Below, in pieces: positions 1-10,700 of a stretch of 64,000 nt of DNA. Position numbers and translations under genes: made by a program. The notes beneath the pieces were generated by a model. That model saw only the letters and a list, made by a program, of their open reading frames with translations. It made no database searches and had not been told where the DNA came from. The stretch comes from Stenocarpella maydis (taxonomy: Eukaryota; Ascomycota; Sordariomycetes; Diaporthales; Diaporthaceae): contig NQMI01000101.1 in assembly GCA_002270565.1 (NCBI GenBank), forward strand, positions 102,295-166,294, written 5' to 3'. How positions within the stretch are numbered: position 1 is the stretch's first letter; each line of letters starts with the position of its first letter.

Positions 1-2830
1 CAATGGCCAGAGCCAGCCTTCTCAGAGCTTCTCCGTGGAAAGAAGAGTAATCGAGCCGCCCCCGCAGGCAGCAGGGGCTAGGTATCCTCATCTTCGCCGA
101 AGATATCCAGGTGTGGACGACTTTGAGACTCTGAGTCCCTTCAACTTACCCGTCACTGGTAAGAGCTCCTCGCCTCTCCCAGGAAGCAACCCACTGGAAG
201 ACCCATCGACAGCCCTCTCCCAAAGGCCGCCACGCGGGTCGCCATCCGATCCTAGAGTACCAGATCACACTTCAAGTCGGGGCAACCCATCAGCTGTTGG
301 TGGATCCGCCCCAGCTTCAGTGGACAGCACCGCTAACGCCGGGCTGAATGGGGGGGCGAGCCCGGAGGATGCTCTGCTGAACCCATTGGAGACCTCCAAG
401 AGCACAGACAGTACAGAAGGCCGTCAAACTTCGCAGTCTCAAGACCCATTCGACCAGTTTTCGAAGGTGCACAATGAACCCGAAGCGCGACAAAGTGATT
501 GGGGTCTTTTAGAGAGCGACCTGGCCTCCCCTGGAGAGCGTCACGCACGGAGGCTTCGTAATGAGGCGCGGCGTCTTGATGAAAGCGATTTGGCCTCTCC
601 TGAAGAGCGGCATGCAGAGAGACGTCGCCAAAACGCTCTCAAACAATCAGAAATCAGGGCGCAGGACTGGGAGGCTCGCTCTGCGGCCGTTAGGGAAAGA
701 GAGTCCAACAGGGGCGCGCAACGACGCGGCGGGGGCAGAGATACCGAGCGATTCGAAGACAGGCCGAAGAGAAGGCAGAGCCACCGAGCCCGAGAATACG
801 ACCAAGATGGAGACGACGACGACCATGACCCCGCATTCGACTACGAGGAGTATCAAGCTCGAAAGCAGGCAGCCAAACGGCGTAAGGAGGAGAAAAGGGC
901 TGCCAAGGAAGCTGAGGCACCGAAGACAATCATGCTCCCTCAGTACATAACCGTCCTTGATCTCGCAGAGGCACTGGGCATCAGACCTCAACAGTTCCTT
1001 AGTGACCTTGGAGAACTTGGCTTCGAAGATATACTACACGACAGTATCATGACGGGCGAGACTGCCGCGCTCGTTGCTGCTGAATATGGTCTCAATCCCG
1101 TGCTCGACACAGGCGACGACATAGACCTGAAGCCCCGACCTCCACCAGAGGACCCGACGACGCTGCCGCCCCGCCCACCAATTGTTACTATCATGGGCCA
1201 CGTTGACCACGGCAAGACAACCATGTTGGACTGGCTTCGAAAGTCATCTGTTGCGGCACAGGAGCACGGCGGCATCACGCAACATATCGGTGCTTTCTCC
1301 GTCCGGCTGTCCACAGGCAAGGTCATCACATTCCTGGACACGCCTGGGCACGCTGCCTTCTTGAGCATGCGGCAGCGTGGTGCCAACGTGACCGATATTG
1401 TGGTCCTCGTCGTTGCCGTTGACGATAGTGTCAAGCCACAGACGCTCGAGGCACTCAAACACTCCCAAAATGCGAATGTGCCCATCATTGTGGCTATCAA
1501 TAAGATAGATGTGGATGAAGGACGTATAGACAAGGTAAAACAGGACTTGGCAGCAAACGGCGTGGAAATCGAGGACTATGGAGGTGACGTGCAGGTGGTG
1601 GCCGTGAGCGGGCGGACAGGCAAGGGCATGGATGATTTGGAAGAGAGCATCCTGACCTTGTCCGAAATCCTGGACGTCCGCGCTGAGACGGACGGCATGG
1701 CCGAGGGCTGGATCCTGGAGGCGAGTGTCAAGGTTGATGGCAAGGCGGCGACGGTGCTTGTCAAGCGCGGCACGCTACGCGTTGGTGACTTGATCGTTGC
1801 CGGGACCACGTACGCCAGGATCCGGATGATGCGCAACGAGGCCGGGGTCGACGTCAAGGAGGCCGGGCCGGGAACACCCGTCGAGGTCCTTGGGTGGAGA
1901 GACGCTCCGGTCGCCGGGGACCTGGTGCTCCAGGCGGAGGATGAGGACAGGGCCCAGGCTGCAGTCGACTACAGAGCGGAGTTTGCGGATCGGACAAGGG
2001 CTGCTGCTCAAAAGGCGGAAGAGGAGCTCAAGAATCGTGAAAAGGCCGAGCAGGAAGCGCTGGAGAAGATGACGGCGGAAGACGGCGAAGAAGCCGTGCC
2101 AGCAGAGGCACAGGAACCCGGGCCGAAGGTGGTAAACACCATTGTCAGAGGTGACGTGATGGGATCCGTCGAGGCCGTCTGCACGGCTGTCATGGAGATC
2201 GGTAACAATGAGGTGCACGCCCGGGTTCTGAGGTCATCGCCTGGTCAGATCAACGAGTCGGATATCGACCTCATGGCTGTGGCCAAGGGCTGCATCATCA
2301 ACTTCAACAACCCCATACCGGGCTACATCAAGAGCATGGCGGAGGACAAGGGCGTCAGGATCCTCGACCACACCATCATCTATCACCTCGTCGAGGACGT
2401 CAAGGCGATGATGTCAGAGCAGCTGGCGCCCATCACCAGCCAGAAGGTTCTAGCCGAGGCCGAAGTGCTGCAGGTGTTTTCGATCAACATTGTGAAGCGG
2501 AAATACAAGAACATTGCCGGTGTCAAGGTGAAGAGGGGTATACTGACGCGGGGCGGCTTGTACAGGGTGATGCGGGATGGGGAGAAGATTTTTGAAGGTG
2601 CGATACCCTGTTGAGAACCCCCTGGGCGAGTCTTGGGCTGAATGACTGACTGACTGACTTACTGACTTACTTGCACAGGCAAACTTGATGCTCTGAAGCA
2701 GGGCAAGAAGGACATGAAGGAGATGAGGAGTGGCACCGAGTGCGGTCTCTCGTTCGAGAGCTGGGACCAGTTTGAGGCAGGTGACGTTGTCCAGCTCTAC
2801 GAAGAGGTACAGCAAAAGAGGTACTTGTGA
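1..2830 (+). CDS. IFM1: Mitochondrial translation initiation factor IF-2 (5' partial)
   Basis: This GTPase delivers initiator tRNA to the mitochondrial small ribosomal subunit. The frame is open from base 2, so the true start and the targeting peptide lie upstream of the window; the first in-window start-like codon (35) is GTG and is not a credible eukaryotic start. The N-terminal ~300 residues are disordered and charged. Next comes an IF2_N-like helical segment near bases 945-1045. The G domain follows, with G1 GHVDHGKT at about 1196, G3 DTPGHAAF at about 1338 and G4 NKID at about 1500. The beta-barrel and IF-2 domains 3 and 4 follow, including [16 protein letters not shown] near 2130. One intron (2598-2678, GTGCGA...CAG) interrupts the last domain. 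The short final exon (2679-2830) completes a C-terminus that reads [11 protein letters not shown] and ends at TGA 2828-2830. The intron contains a GACT-type microsatellite. Confidence 0.95.
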
Positions 2831-3076
2831 GCGGACATAGATCGCTAGTCGGGTAGATTGCAGTTGGGCTCGATGGATGGGCAAGGCAGAGAGATTTTGG
2901 CTCCTCAGACGTCGAGCAGTGTAAAGATATGCCACGGATGAACTTGAGGTGTATGATTACTTGCATATCTACATAGAACCGGTGTTCATTTACAGGCGGA
3001 GAAGGGTATCAAAATGAGCCGGGTGTGCTGGCCGATAGGCTGGCTGGGCGGCATACCTGGCGGGGGGTGGGGGTTC

Positions 3077-4321
3077 CTACCACCGCTTTGGAGCCGATAC
3101 GCTATTCGACATGAAGGTCCTACTCGTGAGTGTCGCCTGTGACCGCTCCCTCTCCAGCTTGCTGAGCCCTATCCTGTCGGTCATGGGCGTGGCGGAGATG
3201 ATGTTATCAAATTCGTCATCCTCATCGCCGTTGTCGGAATCTGGCTCCGCATCCGAGTCGACCCTTGTCTTCGCACCTTGTTGCTGCGGCCTTGATATGG
3301 TCTCGGGGCGCTTCTTCTGGTCACTGTCGTCAGGGTTGGCAAAGGGTTTCGAGGCGAGGACTTTCCTCCGGATCTCCTCCATGGCGGCGTCTTCTTCCTC
3401 GGTGTCATCCGATATGTCGAATGGGTCTCTCTCATCCCCGGCCTCCTCTGGCGTGGGGTCTGGCCTCCTGCCCAGGTAGATGCCGTCCACAGACGCGCCA
3501 TCGTCTTCCTGGTCAGCACCAGCCGCTTCCTCATCCGAACCCTCGCCGCCGTCCTCATCGTCCGAGTCTGGGATCGCCCGTCGGTTCACGTTGCCGCTCC
3601 TCCACATGTCATCATCTGAGCCCGCGTCGCGGTTGTCGGCATACTCCTTCTCGAGGCGCTCTATCCACTCCTCCTCGGTCCTCTTGACAGCCTTCTCATC
3701 CTCGCATTCGGCGTACTTCCTCAGCAGCGAGGCGTTGATCTTGAGGAAGGCCTCCCCGTACGAGAATGGCTCGAGGACCTGGGCGGCCCAGTCGAGGTGG
3801 CCGCAGATGGCAAAGGCAGCGGCGAGGGCCTCTGCGCAGTTGAGCCTCCAGGGCTTGCCGTAGTTGACGGTGTTGGCGGCGACGAGGTATGGCAGCAGCC
3901 TCTCGCAGCGGCCGCCGACCTTGCTCCACTGGACCTCCTTTGTCCTGGCCCATGAGCACTCGACGACGGCGGCGCCGTAGGTGTCGAGCAGCTCCTTGTC
4001 GGCAGGCGACACGACGCGCTTGCCGTTTGGGGTGATGATGACGCCGTTGAAGCGCTGGCCGAGGTGGAGGCCGCGCATGAGGCCGACCTTCATGAGGCGC
4101 TTTCCGCTGCAGCGCTTGGGGTCGCAGTGGCCTAGGTCCCAGCAGGCGGCCTTGAAGGGAGGACGAGACCGGCCAGTCGACGAGGTGGCGGCGCCAGTGG
4201 TGGAGTCGTTGCTGTCTTCCACTTGGTCACCATGGTGCACGTTGCCGCCGCCGCCGCCGCCGCGCTTGGGGTGGACAGTGAATGTTTTCTTGCTTCGTGG
4301 GTCCTTCTTGTGGCGGACCAT
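3077..4321 (-). CDS. TSR3: 18S rRNA aminocarboxypropyltransferase Tsr3
   Basis: Tsr3 transfers the 3-amino-3-carboxypropyl group from S-adenosylmethionine to a hypermodified pseudouridine of 18S rRNA during late cytoplasmic 40S maturation. The single-exon model gives 414 residues. The catalytic core lies in the N-terminal half: WDLGHCDPKRCSGKRL, then SPADKELL, VVECSWARTKEVQW and RLLPYLVAANTVNYGKPWRL, all typical of the family. The C-terminal ~200 residues are acidic and low-complexity, as in fungal homologues. I chose the ATG at 4321 (MVRHKKDPRSKK) because the basic N-terminus matches the family. The frame stays open upstream to 4600, but that part is His/Pro low-complexity and looks like 5' UTR. 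The gene is divergent from GGA and convergent with IF-2. Confidence 0.93.
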   Translation of the reverse strand: MVRHKKDPRSKKTFTVHPKRGGGGGGNVHHGDQVEDSNDSTTGAATSSTGRSRPPFKAACWDLGHCDPKRCSGKRLMKVGLMRGLHLGQRFNGVIITPNGKRVVSPADKELLDTYGAAVVECSWARTKEVQWSKVGGRCERLLPYLVAANTVNYGKPWRLNCAEALAAAFAICGHLDWAAQVLEPFSYGEAFLKINASLLRKYAECEDEKAVKRTEEEWIERLEKEYADNRDAGSDDDMWRSGNVNRRAIPDSDDEDGGEGSDEEAAGADQEDDGASVDGIYLGRRPDPTPEEAGDERDPFDISDDTEEEDAAMEEIRRKVLASKPFANPDDSDQKKRPETISRPQQQGAKTRVDSDAEPDSDNGDEDDEFDNIISATPMTDRIGLSKLERERSQATLTSRTFMSNSVSAPKRW

Positions 4322-5113
4322 GGTTACTTTGCTGCTTTGTGGTGGTGGTGGTGGATTTTGGTGGTGGTGGTGATGGTAGTCTTTGTTTGGTCTTGGGAGG
4401 TCGTAAATACTGTGTAATAGCTGACGGCGGATATTTTTGGAGGGGCGACTGCCCCCAGCATGGGGATCAATCGATCGGGTTAGAAGAGCCCACTGGCCCA
4501 GAGAGCTACGGTACACGGCAGCAGAGAGTGCCCGCAGACGGAACACCTTACTGGCGGGAGGACCGACCCCGCATGTACTCTTACCTCCTCTCAGCGCCAT
4601 CTGATGCTGAGGCCTGGGTCACGGGTACGCCTGTGCTGATGTCCACCGACTGTGTTCATCCGGGAGCAGGGAGGTGAGGCCATTGAATGTCCTTCCCCCA
4701 GCTGTCTCCTCCCCCCCTCAGCGCGCCAACGAGAGGGAGCACCCTACCTAGTCAGTGCAACCAAGCTTCAGCAGCGCAACAGTCCAAGGCCACCATCACC
4801 ATCACCCCCCTCCGACCGGCACCGGCCGCTGTAGTCTGGTCCCGGAGGCCCCTCCCCCCGGCCGTGAGTGCATTCTACCGCCGGAGCCAGTCCATAGCCG
4901 CCAGGTAAATACCTGCATACATCGCCGCACCAGCAGCCGCAGCCGCAGCCGCACCAGACCGGGGCGAGAGGACAGCAAGGTGCGAACACACACGCAGGGC
5001 CGGAACCGAAGGCAGGAAGGCAGGAGGGCAGAGAGGGCAGAGAGGGCAGAGAGGCACGCAACCAGACAGCCAGGCAGGGCCGCTGCGCTGCTGCTCTCAC
5101 CTCAGCACCCACG
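4322..5113. other. Divergent intergenic region TSR3/GGA
   Basis: This spacer of about 0.8 kb lies between two divergently transcribed genes and presumably holds both promoters. It contains GGT and CCG trinucleotide runs (about 4240-4380) and a GAGAGGGCA tandem stretch (about 5028-5055). The open frames crossing it are low-complexity and have no recognisable domain. Confidence 0.6.
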
Positions 5114-7301
5114 ATGGAGGCGGCGAGCGCCAGGGCCGCCTCGCGAGACCAGTGGGGGGGATACGGCGGCCATGCCCCCTCGCAGCTGCAGCGATTCATC
5201 CAGGCAGCCTGCAGCCCCGAGAACTACGAGCCCAACCTCGCCCTCAATCTCGAGATCTCGGACCTCATCAACTCCAAGAAGGGCACCGCCCCGCGCGAGG
5301 CTGCCGTCGCCATCGTCAACTACATCAACCACCGCAACCCAAACGTCTCCCTGCTGGCCCTCAGCCTGCTCGACATCTGCGTCAAGAACTGCGGCTACCC
5401 CTTCCACCTGCAGATCGGCACAAAGGACTTCCTCAATGAGCTCGTCCGCAGGTTCCCAGAGCGGCCCCCAATGCGCTACAGCAGGGTCCAGATGAAGATC
5501 CTCGAGGCCATCGAGGAGTGGCGCAGCACCATCTGCGAGACCAGCCGCTACAAGGAGGACCTGGGCTTCATCAGGGACATGCACAGGCTGCTGAGCTACA
5601 AGGGCTACACCTTCCCCGAGGTCAGGAGGGACGATGCTGCCGTCCTGAACCCGAGCGACGTGAGTGGCCTCCCGCCCCCGTGACCTATATATAGCAACCC
5701 CCAGCTAACCCACCACCGCCCCCAGAACCTCAAGTCGGCCGAGGAGATGGAGGAAGAGGAGCGCGAGGCCCAGTCGGCCAAGCTCCAGGAGCTCATCCGG
5801 AGGGGCTCCCCCGAGGACCTGCAGGAGGCAAACCGCCTCATGAAGATCATGGCTGGCTACGACACAAGATCCAAGGTTGACTACCGCGCAAAAGCCGCCG
5901 AGGACGTCTCCAAGATCCAAGCCAAGGCGAAGCTGCTCGAGGAAAGGCTGGAGGGCTTCAAGGCCGGCGACACCATGACGGACGGCGACGTCTTTGAGGA
6001 GTTGGCGTCTGCTCTGCAGAGCGCGCAGCCCAAGATCCAGAAGATGTGCGAGGAAGAATCCGATGACCACGAGGCTGTCGCGAGGCTATTCGAGATCAAT
6101 GACAGCATCCACCGGACGGTGGAGAGGTACAAGCTGATGAAGAAGGGCGACCTCGAGGGGGCCTCCAAGATCGCCCGCGGCGAGCATGTCGCCTCACAGG
6201 CCGCCGTCAAGAGCGCGGCACAGGAGCTCAACCTCATTGACTTTGACGGCGAGCCGGCCGCAGACGGGCCTTCGGGCAACGGGTCCGCAGGCCCGAGTAC
6301 AGCCAGCCAGCCCCAACCCGGAGGTCTTGAAGATGATCTGCTGGGCCTGTCCCTCGGCGGCGATGCCGGAGGTGGCGGCACATTCGGCCAGACCGGCGGC
6401 ATATCGCTGGGATTCGGAAACAACGGCAGTAAGTCCACTGTCCACTGTCCACTGTCCACTGCCACAAGCGAGGCCATTTTACTCACAAAACCCAACAGGT
6501 GTTCCGGGACCGGCATTGCTCTCCTCAGTGACACAAGACAGCACTGCCCGGGGGGCAGGGGCGTCCACGCCCGCGCCAGACCCGTTTTCATCATTTAATG
6601 CCTTCAACTCGGCCCCATCAACGTCAAAAAACAACACCCCGCAACCCCCTAAATACCAGCAATCAGCGTTTGCCGCCCCAGCCCAAGCTGCGGACCCCTT
6701 TGCCGCCCTCTCATCCCCAAGTTTCGGCACCGGCTTGTCGAAAACTGCCACCCCGGCCCCGGCGCCAGCTGCTGCACCCGCCCCAGCAGCACCAGCATCC
6801 CAGGCCAACGACGACGACGAGTGGAACTTCGCATCCGCCCTGCCTACGGAGGCACCGGCGCTGCCTCGGGAACACAGGGCCGCGGTCAGCAACACCAGCC
6901 TGAAGATCGACATGCTCGCAAATCGGGCGACGGGTTCCTCCAACAGCATCAACCTATTGTTTGCTTTTAGCAACAACACGGCGCAGCCAATCTCGGAATT
7001 GCACTTCCAGCTGGCGGTGACAAAAGTAAGTCTCACTGATGCGCCACCTGCCAAATCAAACCATTGGGCTGCATGGCTGACAAGAGCCATCCAGGGATTC
7101 GAGTCTCAACTTAAGCCCCAGAGTGGGCGGTCGCTGGAGCCGAAACAGAGCCGCGGCATAACGCAGTCTATCGAGGTCTGGCACGCCGGTGACAAGGCTA
7201 GGAAAGTCGAATCCATCAAGCTGAGGTGGAGGGTGGCATACAAGGTAGGGGCAGAGCTGAAGACGGAGATGGGAGAGATTGCAGACTTCGCTCTCGCATG
7301 A
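5114..7301 (+). CDS. GGA: ARF-binding clathrin adaptor GGA
   Basis: GGA proteins are monomeric clathrin adaptors that sort cargo from the trans-Golgi to endosomes. Four exons give 660 residues: 5114-5659, 5726-6428, 6499-7025 and 7095-7301. The VHS domain occupies roughly residues 25-165 (NYEPNLALNLEISDLINSKK, then PNVSLLALSLLDICVKNCGY). The GAT domain spans roughly 185-330. A Pro/Ala-rich hinge carries the clathrin-box-like element DDLLGLSL and acidic/aromatic stretches. The C-terminal GAE domain starts near NTSLKIDML and ends with IKLRWRVAYKVGAELKTE. The last intron (7026-7094) has a length divisible by three and no stop, so it reads through in the genomic frame; splicing joins AVTK to GFESQLKPQSG as expected for the GAE fold. 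Intron 2 contains a short tandem TGTCCAC repeat. Confidence 0.93.
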
Positions 7302-7797
7302 CAGCCCCGCGGGTCTTGAGGGTAGAATCACGGCTGAAAGGAGATGGAAGCCCTGGTGATTGCATTAGGCGCAGGCATGCTCTTCTTTGATGCCGGCATA
7401 TCCTTAAAGGGCAGACGAATTATATGAGACAAGCTCGCTGGTGAACATGAGTAGCTAACAGGTTGGCTTGTAAGTGTTGGCCTCCCTGTCACACGTAGTT
7501 ATAATTGTACACTTCTCACTACATGTCCAAGTTGGCTTCTTCGCGTTCCGTCCTCCACGAACGCCCTTTTCTTCCGACCCCCCCACCCGTATTGACCAGT
7601 ATGCCCGTCCAGCATACCTCCCTCACACGGTAACTATCCCCAAACAGTCGGTAGGCTGCGGGTCACCCACAATGATTGCGAGCAGCCTTTTTGCATCGGA
7701 TCCATCTATTCATACATGTTCTAGCTTTGGCTACCGAGATACTGCTGCCAGCGACGGTGGGCAGCAGGATGTCCAGGACCCTTTCAAAATTGCACAA
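7302..7797. other. Convergent 3' spacer
   Basis: This 0.5-kb spacer lies between the convergent ends of GGA and the NLR-type gene. It should contain both 3' UTRs. I see no coding or repeat signal in it. Confidence 0.6.
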
Positions 7798-10700
7798 TCA
7801 CTCCGTCTCATGCATAATGCCCAAGCCAACGCCACCAGAACTGCTCCTGGTCATTGGCGGCGCCCTCACGGCCCCCCTGGCGAGGTCCACATTGACGGGC
7901 AACTCCCCGAACCCAATCATCTTCCCGTCCCCGACAACGATCCCACCGGATCCCGATCGGGCCATGGCCTCGCTGCCGCCTCCGTCACCCGCAGACCAGG
8001 GATCCGGACTGCCGGCGCTGCGCACGCTGGCGCCGCCCGAGACCCGACGCCCCGCGCTAGGGCTCTGCGATTGCGCTCGCCCGCGCAGCCGCCCAGAGGC
8101 CCTCTTGTACCACCTAGGGCGTGCCGGAGGCTTGGCCCCGCCGCCTCCGCCTCCGCCTGCGCCGGGCGTCTTGTACCCTTCTCTCGGCCGTGGGAGGAGG
8201 GGCTCTGGCAGATGGGACCGGCCCTGACCGGCAGGCAGGTCGGGCACCTCGTATCTCGGCAGGAGGCGTGGGCTCGGCTCCGTAACTACCGAGGGCGGCC
8301 TGCTGTGGTTGCGGGCCGGGAGGCGGGAGCTCAGCGGTGGTGTTGAGCCTACGGGGCTTGACAGGGGGCTCGAGTGCCTTCGACCCCTGAGCGCCGTGGC
8401 CGTGGTCGCCAGTGCGAGATTGCCCCCGCGTCTCCTGCCGGCCGACGATTGGTTGCTCGATTGCTGGGGCACTGCGCTGGGGTCATGGTCGAGTCCCTGC
8501 TGCCCACGCGGGAGGTTCAAGGCTTCGAGGCGTCCTAGGCCAGGGGTATGAGAAGTGGTGTGCCACTGATGAGAGCCGGGCGGGGGGTTGCGGCGAGGAT
8601 CGGTGGTCATCCTCTCAACCGGCAGACCTGGGGGGTAGAAGGGCGTGACTCCGCCGGGGCTGGATCTAGCAGTCCGCGTGCCTGCAACGTGCGGAAAAGG
8701 CGGCATTTTTGCTACCTCCTCTGCTCCGGGCGAGGTGTGGACACTCCCAGGGGTTGGTGCCGTCCTGCTGTTTGAGCTCTCGGTAGATGACTTCCTGCCA
8801 GGTGGCCTGGGGCTCTCCGTGAATATCTTGACGGTCTCGGCAATCCAAGATGACCCGGGCAGTGCCTTCTCGCCAGCTCCACGGTAGAACTCGGCCGGCG
8901 ATGGCTTGTCGGTTGGCGTGAGGCCTGATGCGACCCTGGCATAGTTGTTCTCCCCACGGGTCATGATATCCCGTGGCCTGGTGGCCGTGCCGGAGCTGAG
9001 GCTCCTCCCTTTGTCCTGGACGGCTCTGCCACCACGAGGGTTTGGCGGCGAGACCTTCCGCACCTTTTGAAGAGCCAGCTCAGCTTCGCTGCGCACGCTC
9101 AAGCGTCCCTTGCTGGATGACCTAGATCCACCGCGCGGCGACGAGGTGTGGAAGAACGGTGAGGTGGCGAGATCATGGGTGACGCCGATCTCTGATTCGC
9201 TCTTGTGGTGACCCTTTTGGTTGATCAGGGAACCGGTTCTGGGCCCTTGGCCGTTGTGATGCACAGGCACAGCTGTCGTCCAGCCACTTTGCTCGGGGTC
9301 CGGCGAGACCTGGCCCACCCTTGGCGTGATCTGTGGTGTGCGCTCATGTTCATCTTCATATTGGTAGGGCTCGGCCGGGATGGTGCTCCCGTCTGGGTAT
9401 GGGAATGGCAGCCCATACGCGTCGTACCTCTGACCAGGCGCGAATGCGACTGGGGAGTGGTACATTCGAGGGTCGTCTTCGTCCATCTGGGCCCAGCTAT
9501 CCTGCTGGCTCTGGCCTTGGGAGCTAGACGTGGCCGAGTCCGACTCCGATAGGCTGTTAGTCCTGTCGAAAATCGATGTCTGTGCTATCTCCTCGGATTG
9601 ATCAACAATGATGGCCTGTATCTTGTTCGAGAGCTCGTGAACCTTGTCGTTAATCTCCCCCAGTCTCGCTTCAAGATCCTCCCTCAGCCGCTGCAGCTCA
9701 GAGTGCCTCCGCTCATACCGTTTGAGGTGCTCGGCAAGCTTCTTGCCGTGGATATAGAACCTCCTGTAGTCGTCTGGAAGGCCCACCTTGGGCTGCTCTG
9801 ATATGCGCCGGTCCGCCTCGCCATAAGATTTCAAGAAAACCTCAACAGCCCGCTGGAGCCAGTACGCATGCTGACCATTTCCTGAAAGCCACTCAATGAA
9901 GTACCGTTGGATGACACTGTGGACCCGCAACGTGTCCAAGCTCTCTGGGTGAATAGGAAAGCTTTGTCTTGAGCTTCTCGAGCTGGTCGGTGATACATCA
10001 TGTGTCTCTGTTCTTTCCACAAGGGCGAAGGCTATTAGCACTCTCAGGGTGTTACTCATGCTTCCCTTGCCATGAGTTGAGGCGTCACGCGTCTTGTAGG
10101 GTACTTCTTTGCCGAGGGCATGAAGGCCTGCAGCGTGTTCGTCAGCTTGCTCGCATGCGCCAGATCGAAGGGTCCGATGCGTCTATGCCCAGTCCAGAGG
10201 CTCAGGGCCTCATGCACGACAGCGGGCTGGATAGCGCCTAGATGGGCTTCCGCTACCCTCTAGGCGTCGTACCCATCACGTGGCAAGCCTTTGGGGCTGT
10301 AGCAAGGTGTACCAAGACAGGACGAGTGCGGATCTGTGACTTACCCAGCGCCATCATCTCCACTGGTATGCTTTGGTCAAAGAAAACCAGAATGGACATG
10401 ACGTTCAGAGCGGCAGTGGCTCCCCTCAACTGCAGCTGGTCCAGCACGTATTCATAGGCCGGGACTTTCCCCACCTTGGGCCTGTTGCGGTATCTCTTGA
10501 GGAAGGTGGCCAATGGCTCTTGGTTAGCCTTCATTTGTTGAGCAATGACGTGAACCATCAGTGGGAGCCGCCCTAATATCTGCACCAGTTCGGTCGCTTG
10601 GCTGAGGTCTTCCTGATTCCATGGCTTGCGTTTCTCTGTCTCCAGCAGCAACAACTCCTGGGCCTCTTGTGCGGGGAGGAGTGGTAGTGGCAGTAATTGA

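Noticed and set aside
988..1533. 181-codon minus-strand frame
   Set aside because: It is antisense to the IF-2 G domain.
7474..8346. 290-codon + strand frame
   Set aside because: It is antisense to the low-complexity tail of the NLR-type gene.
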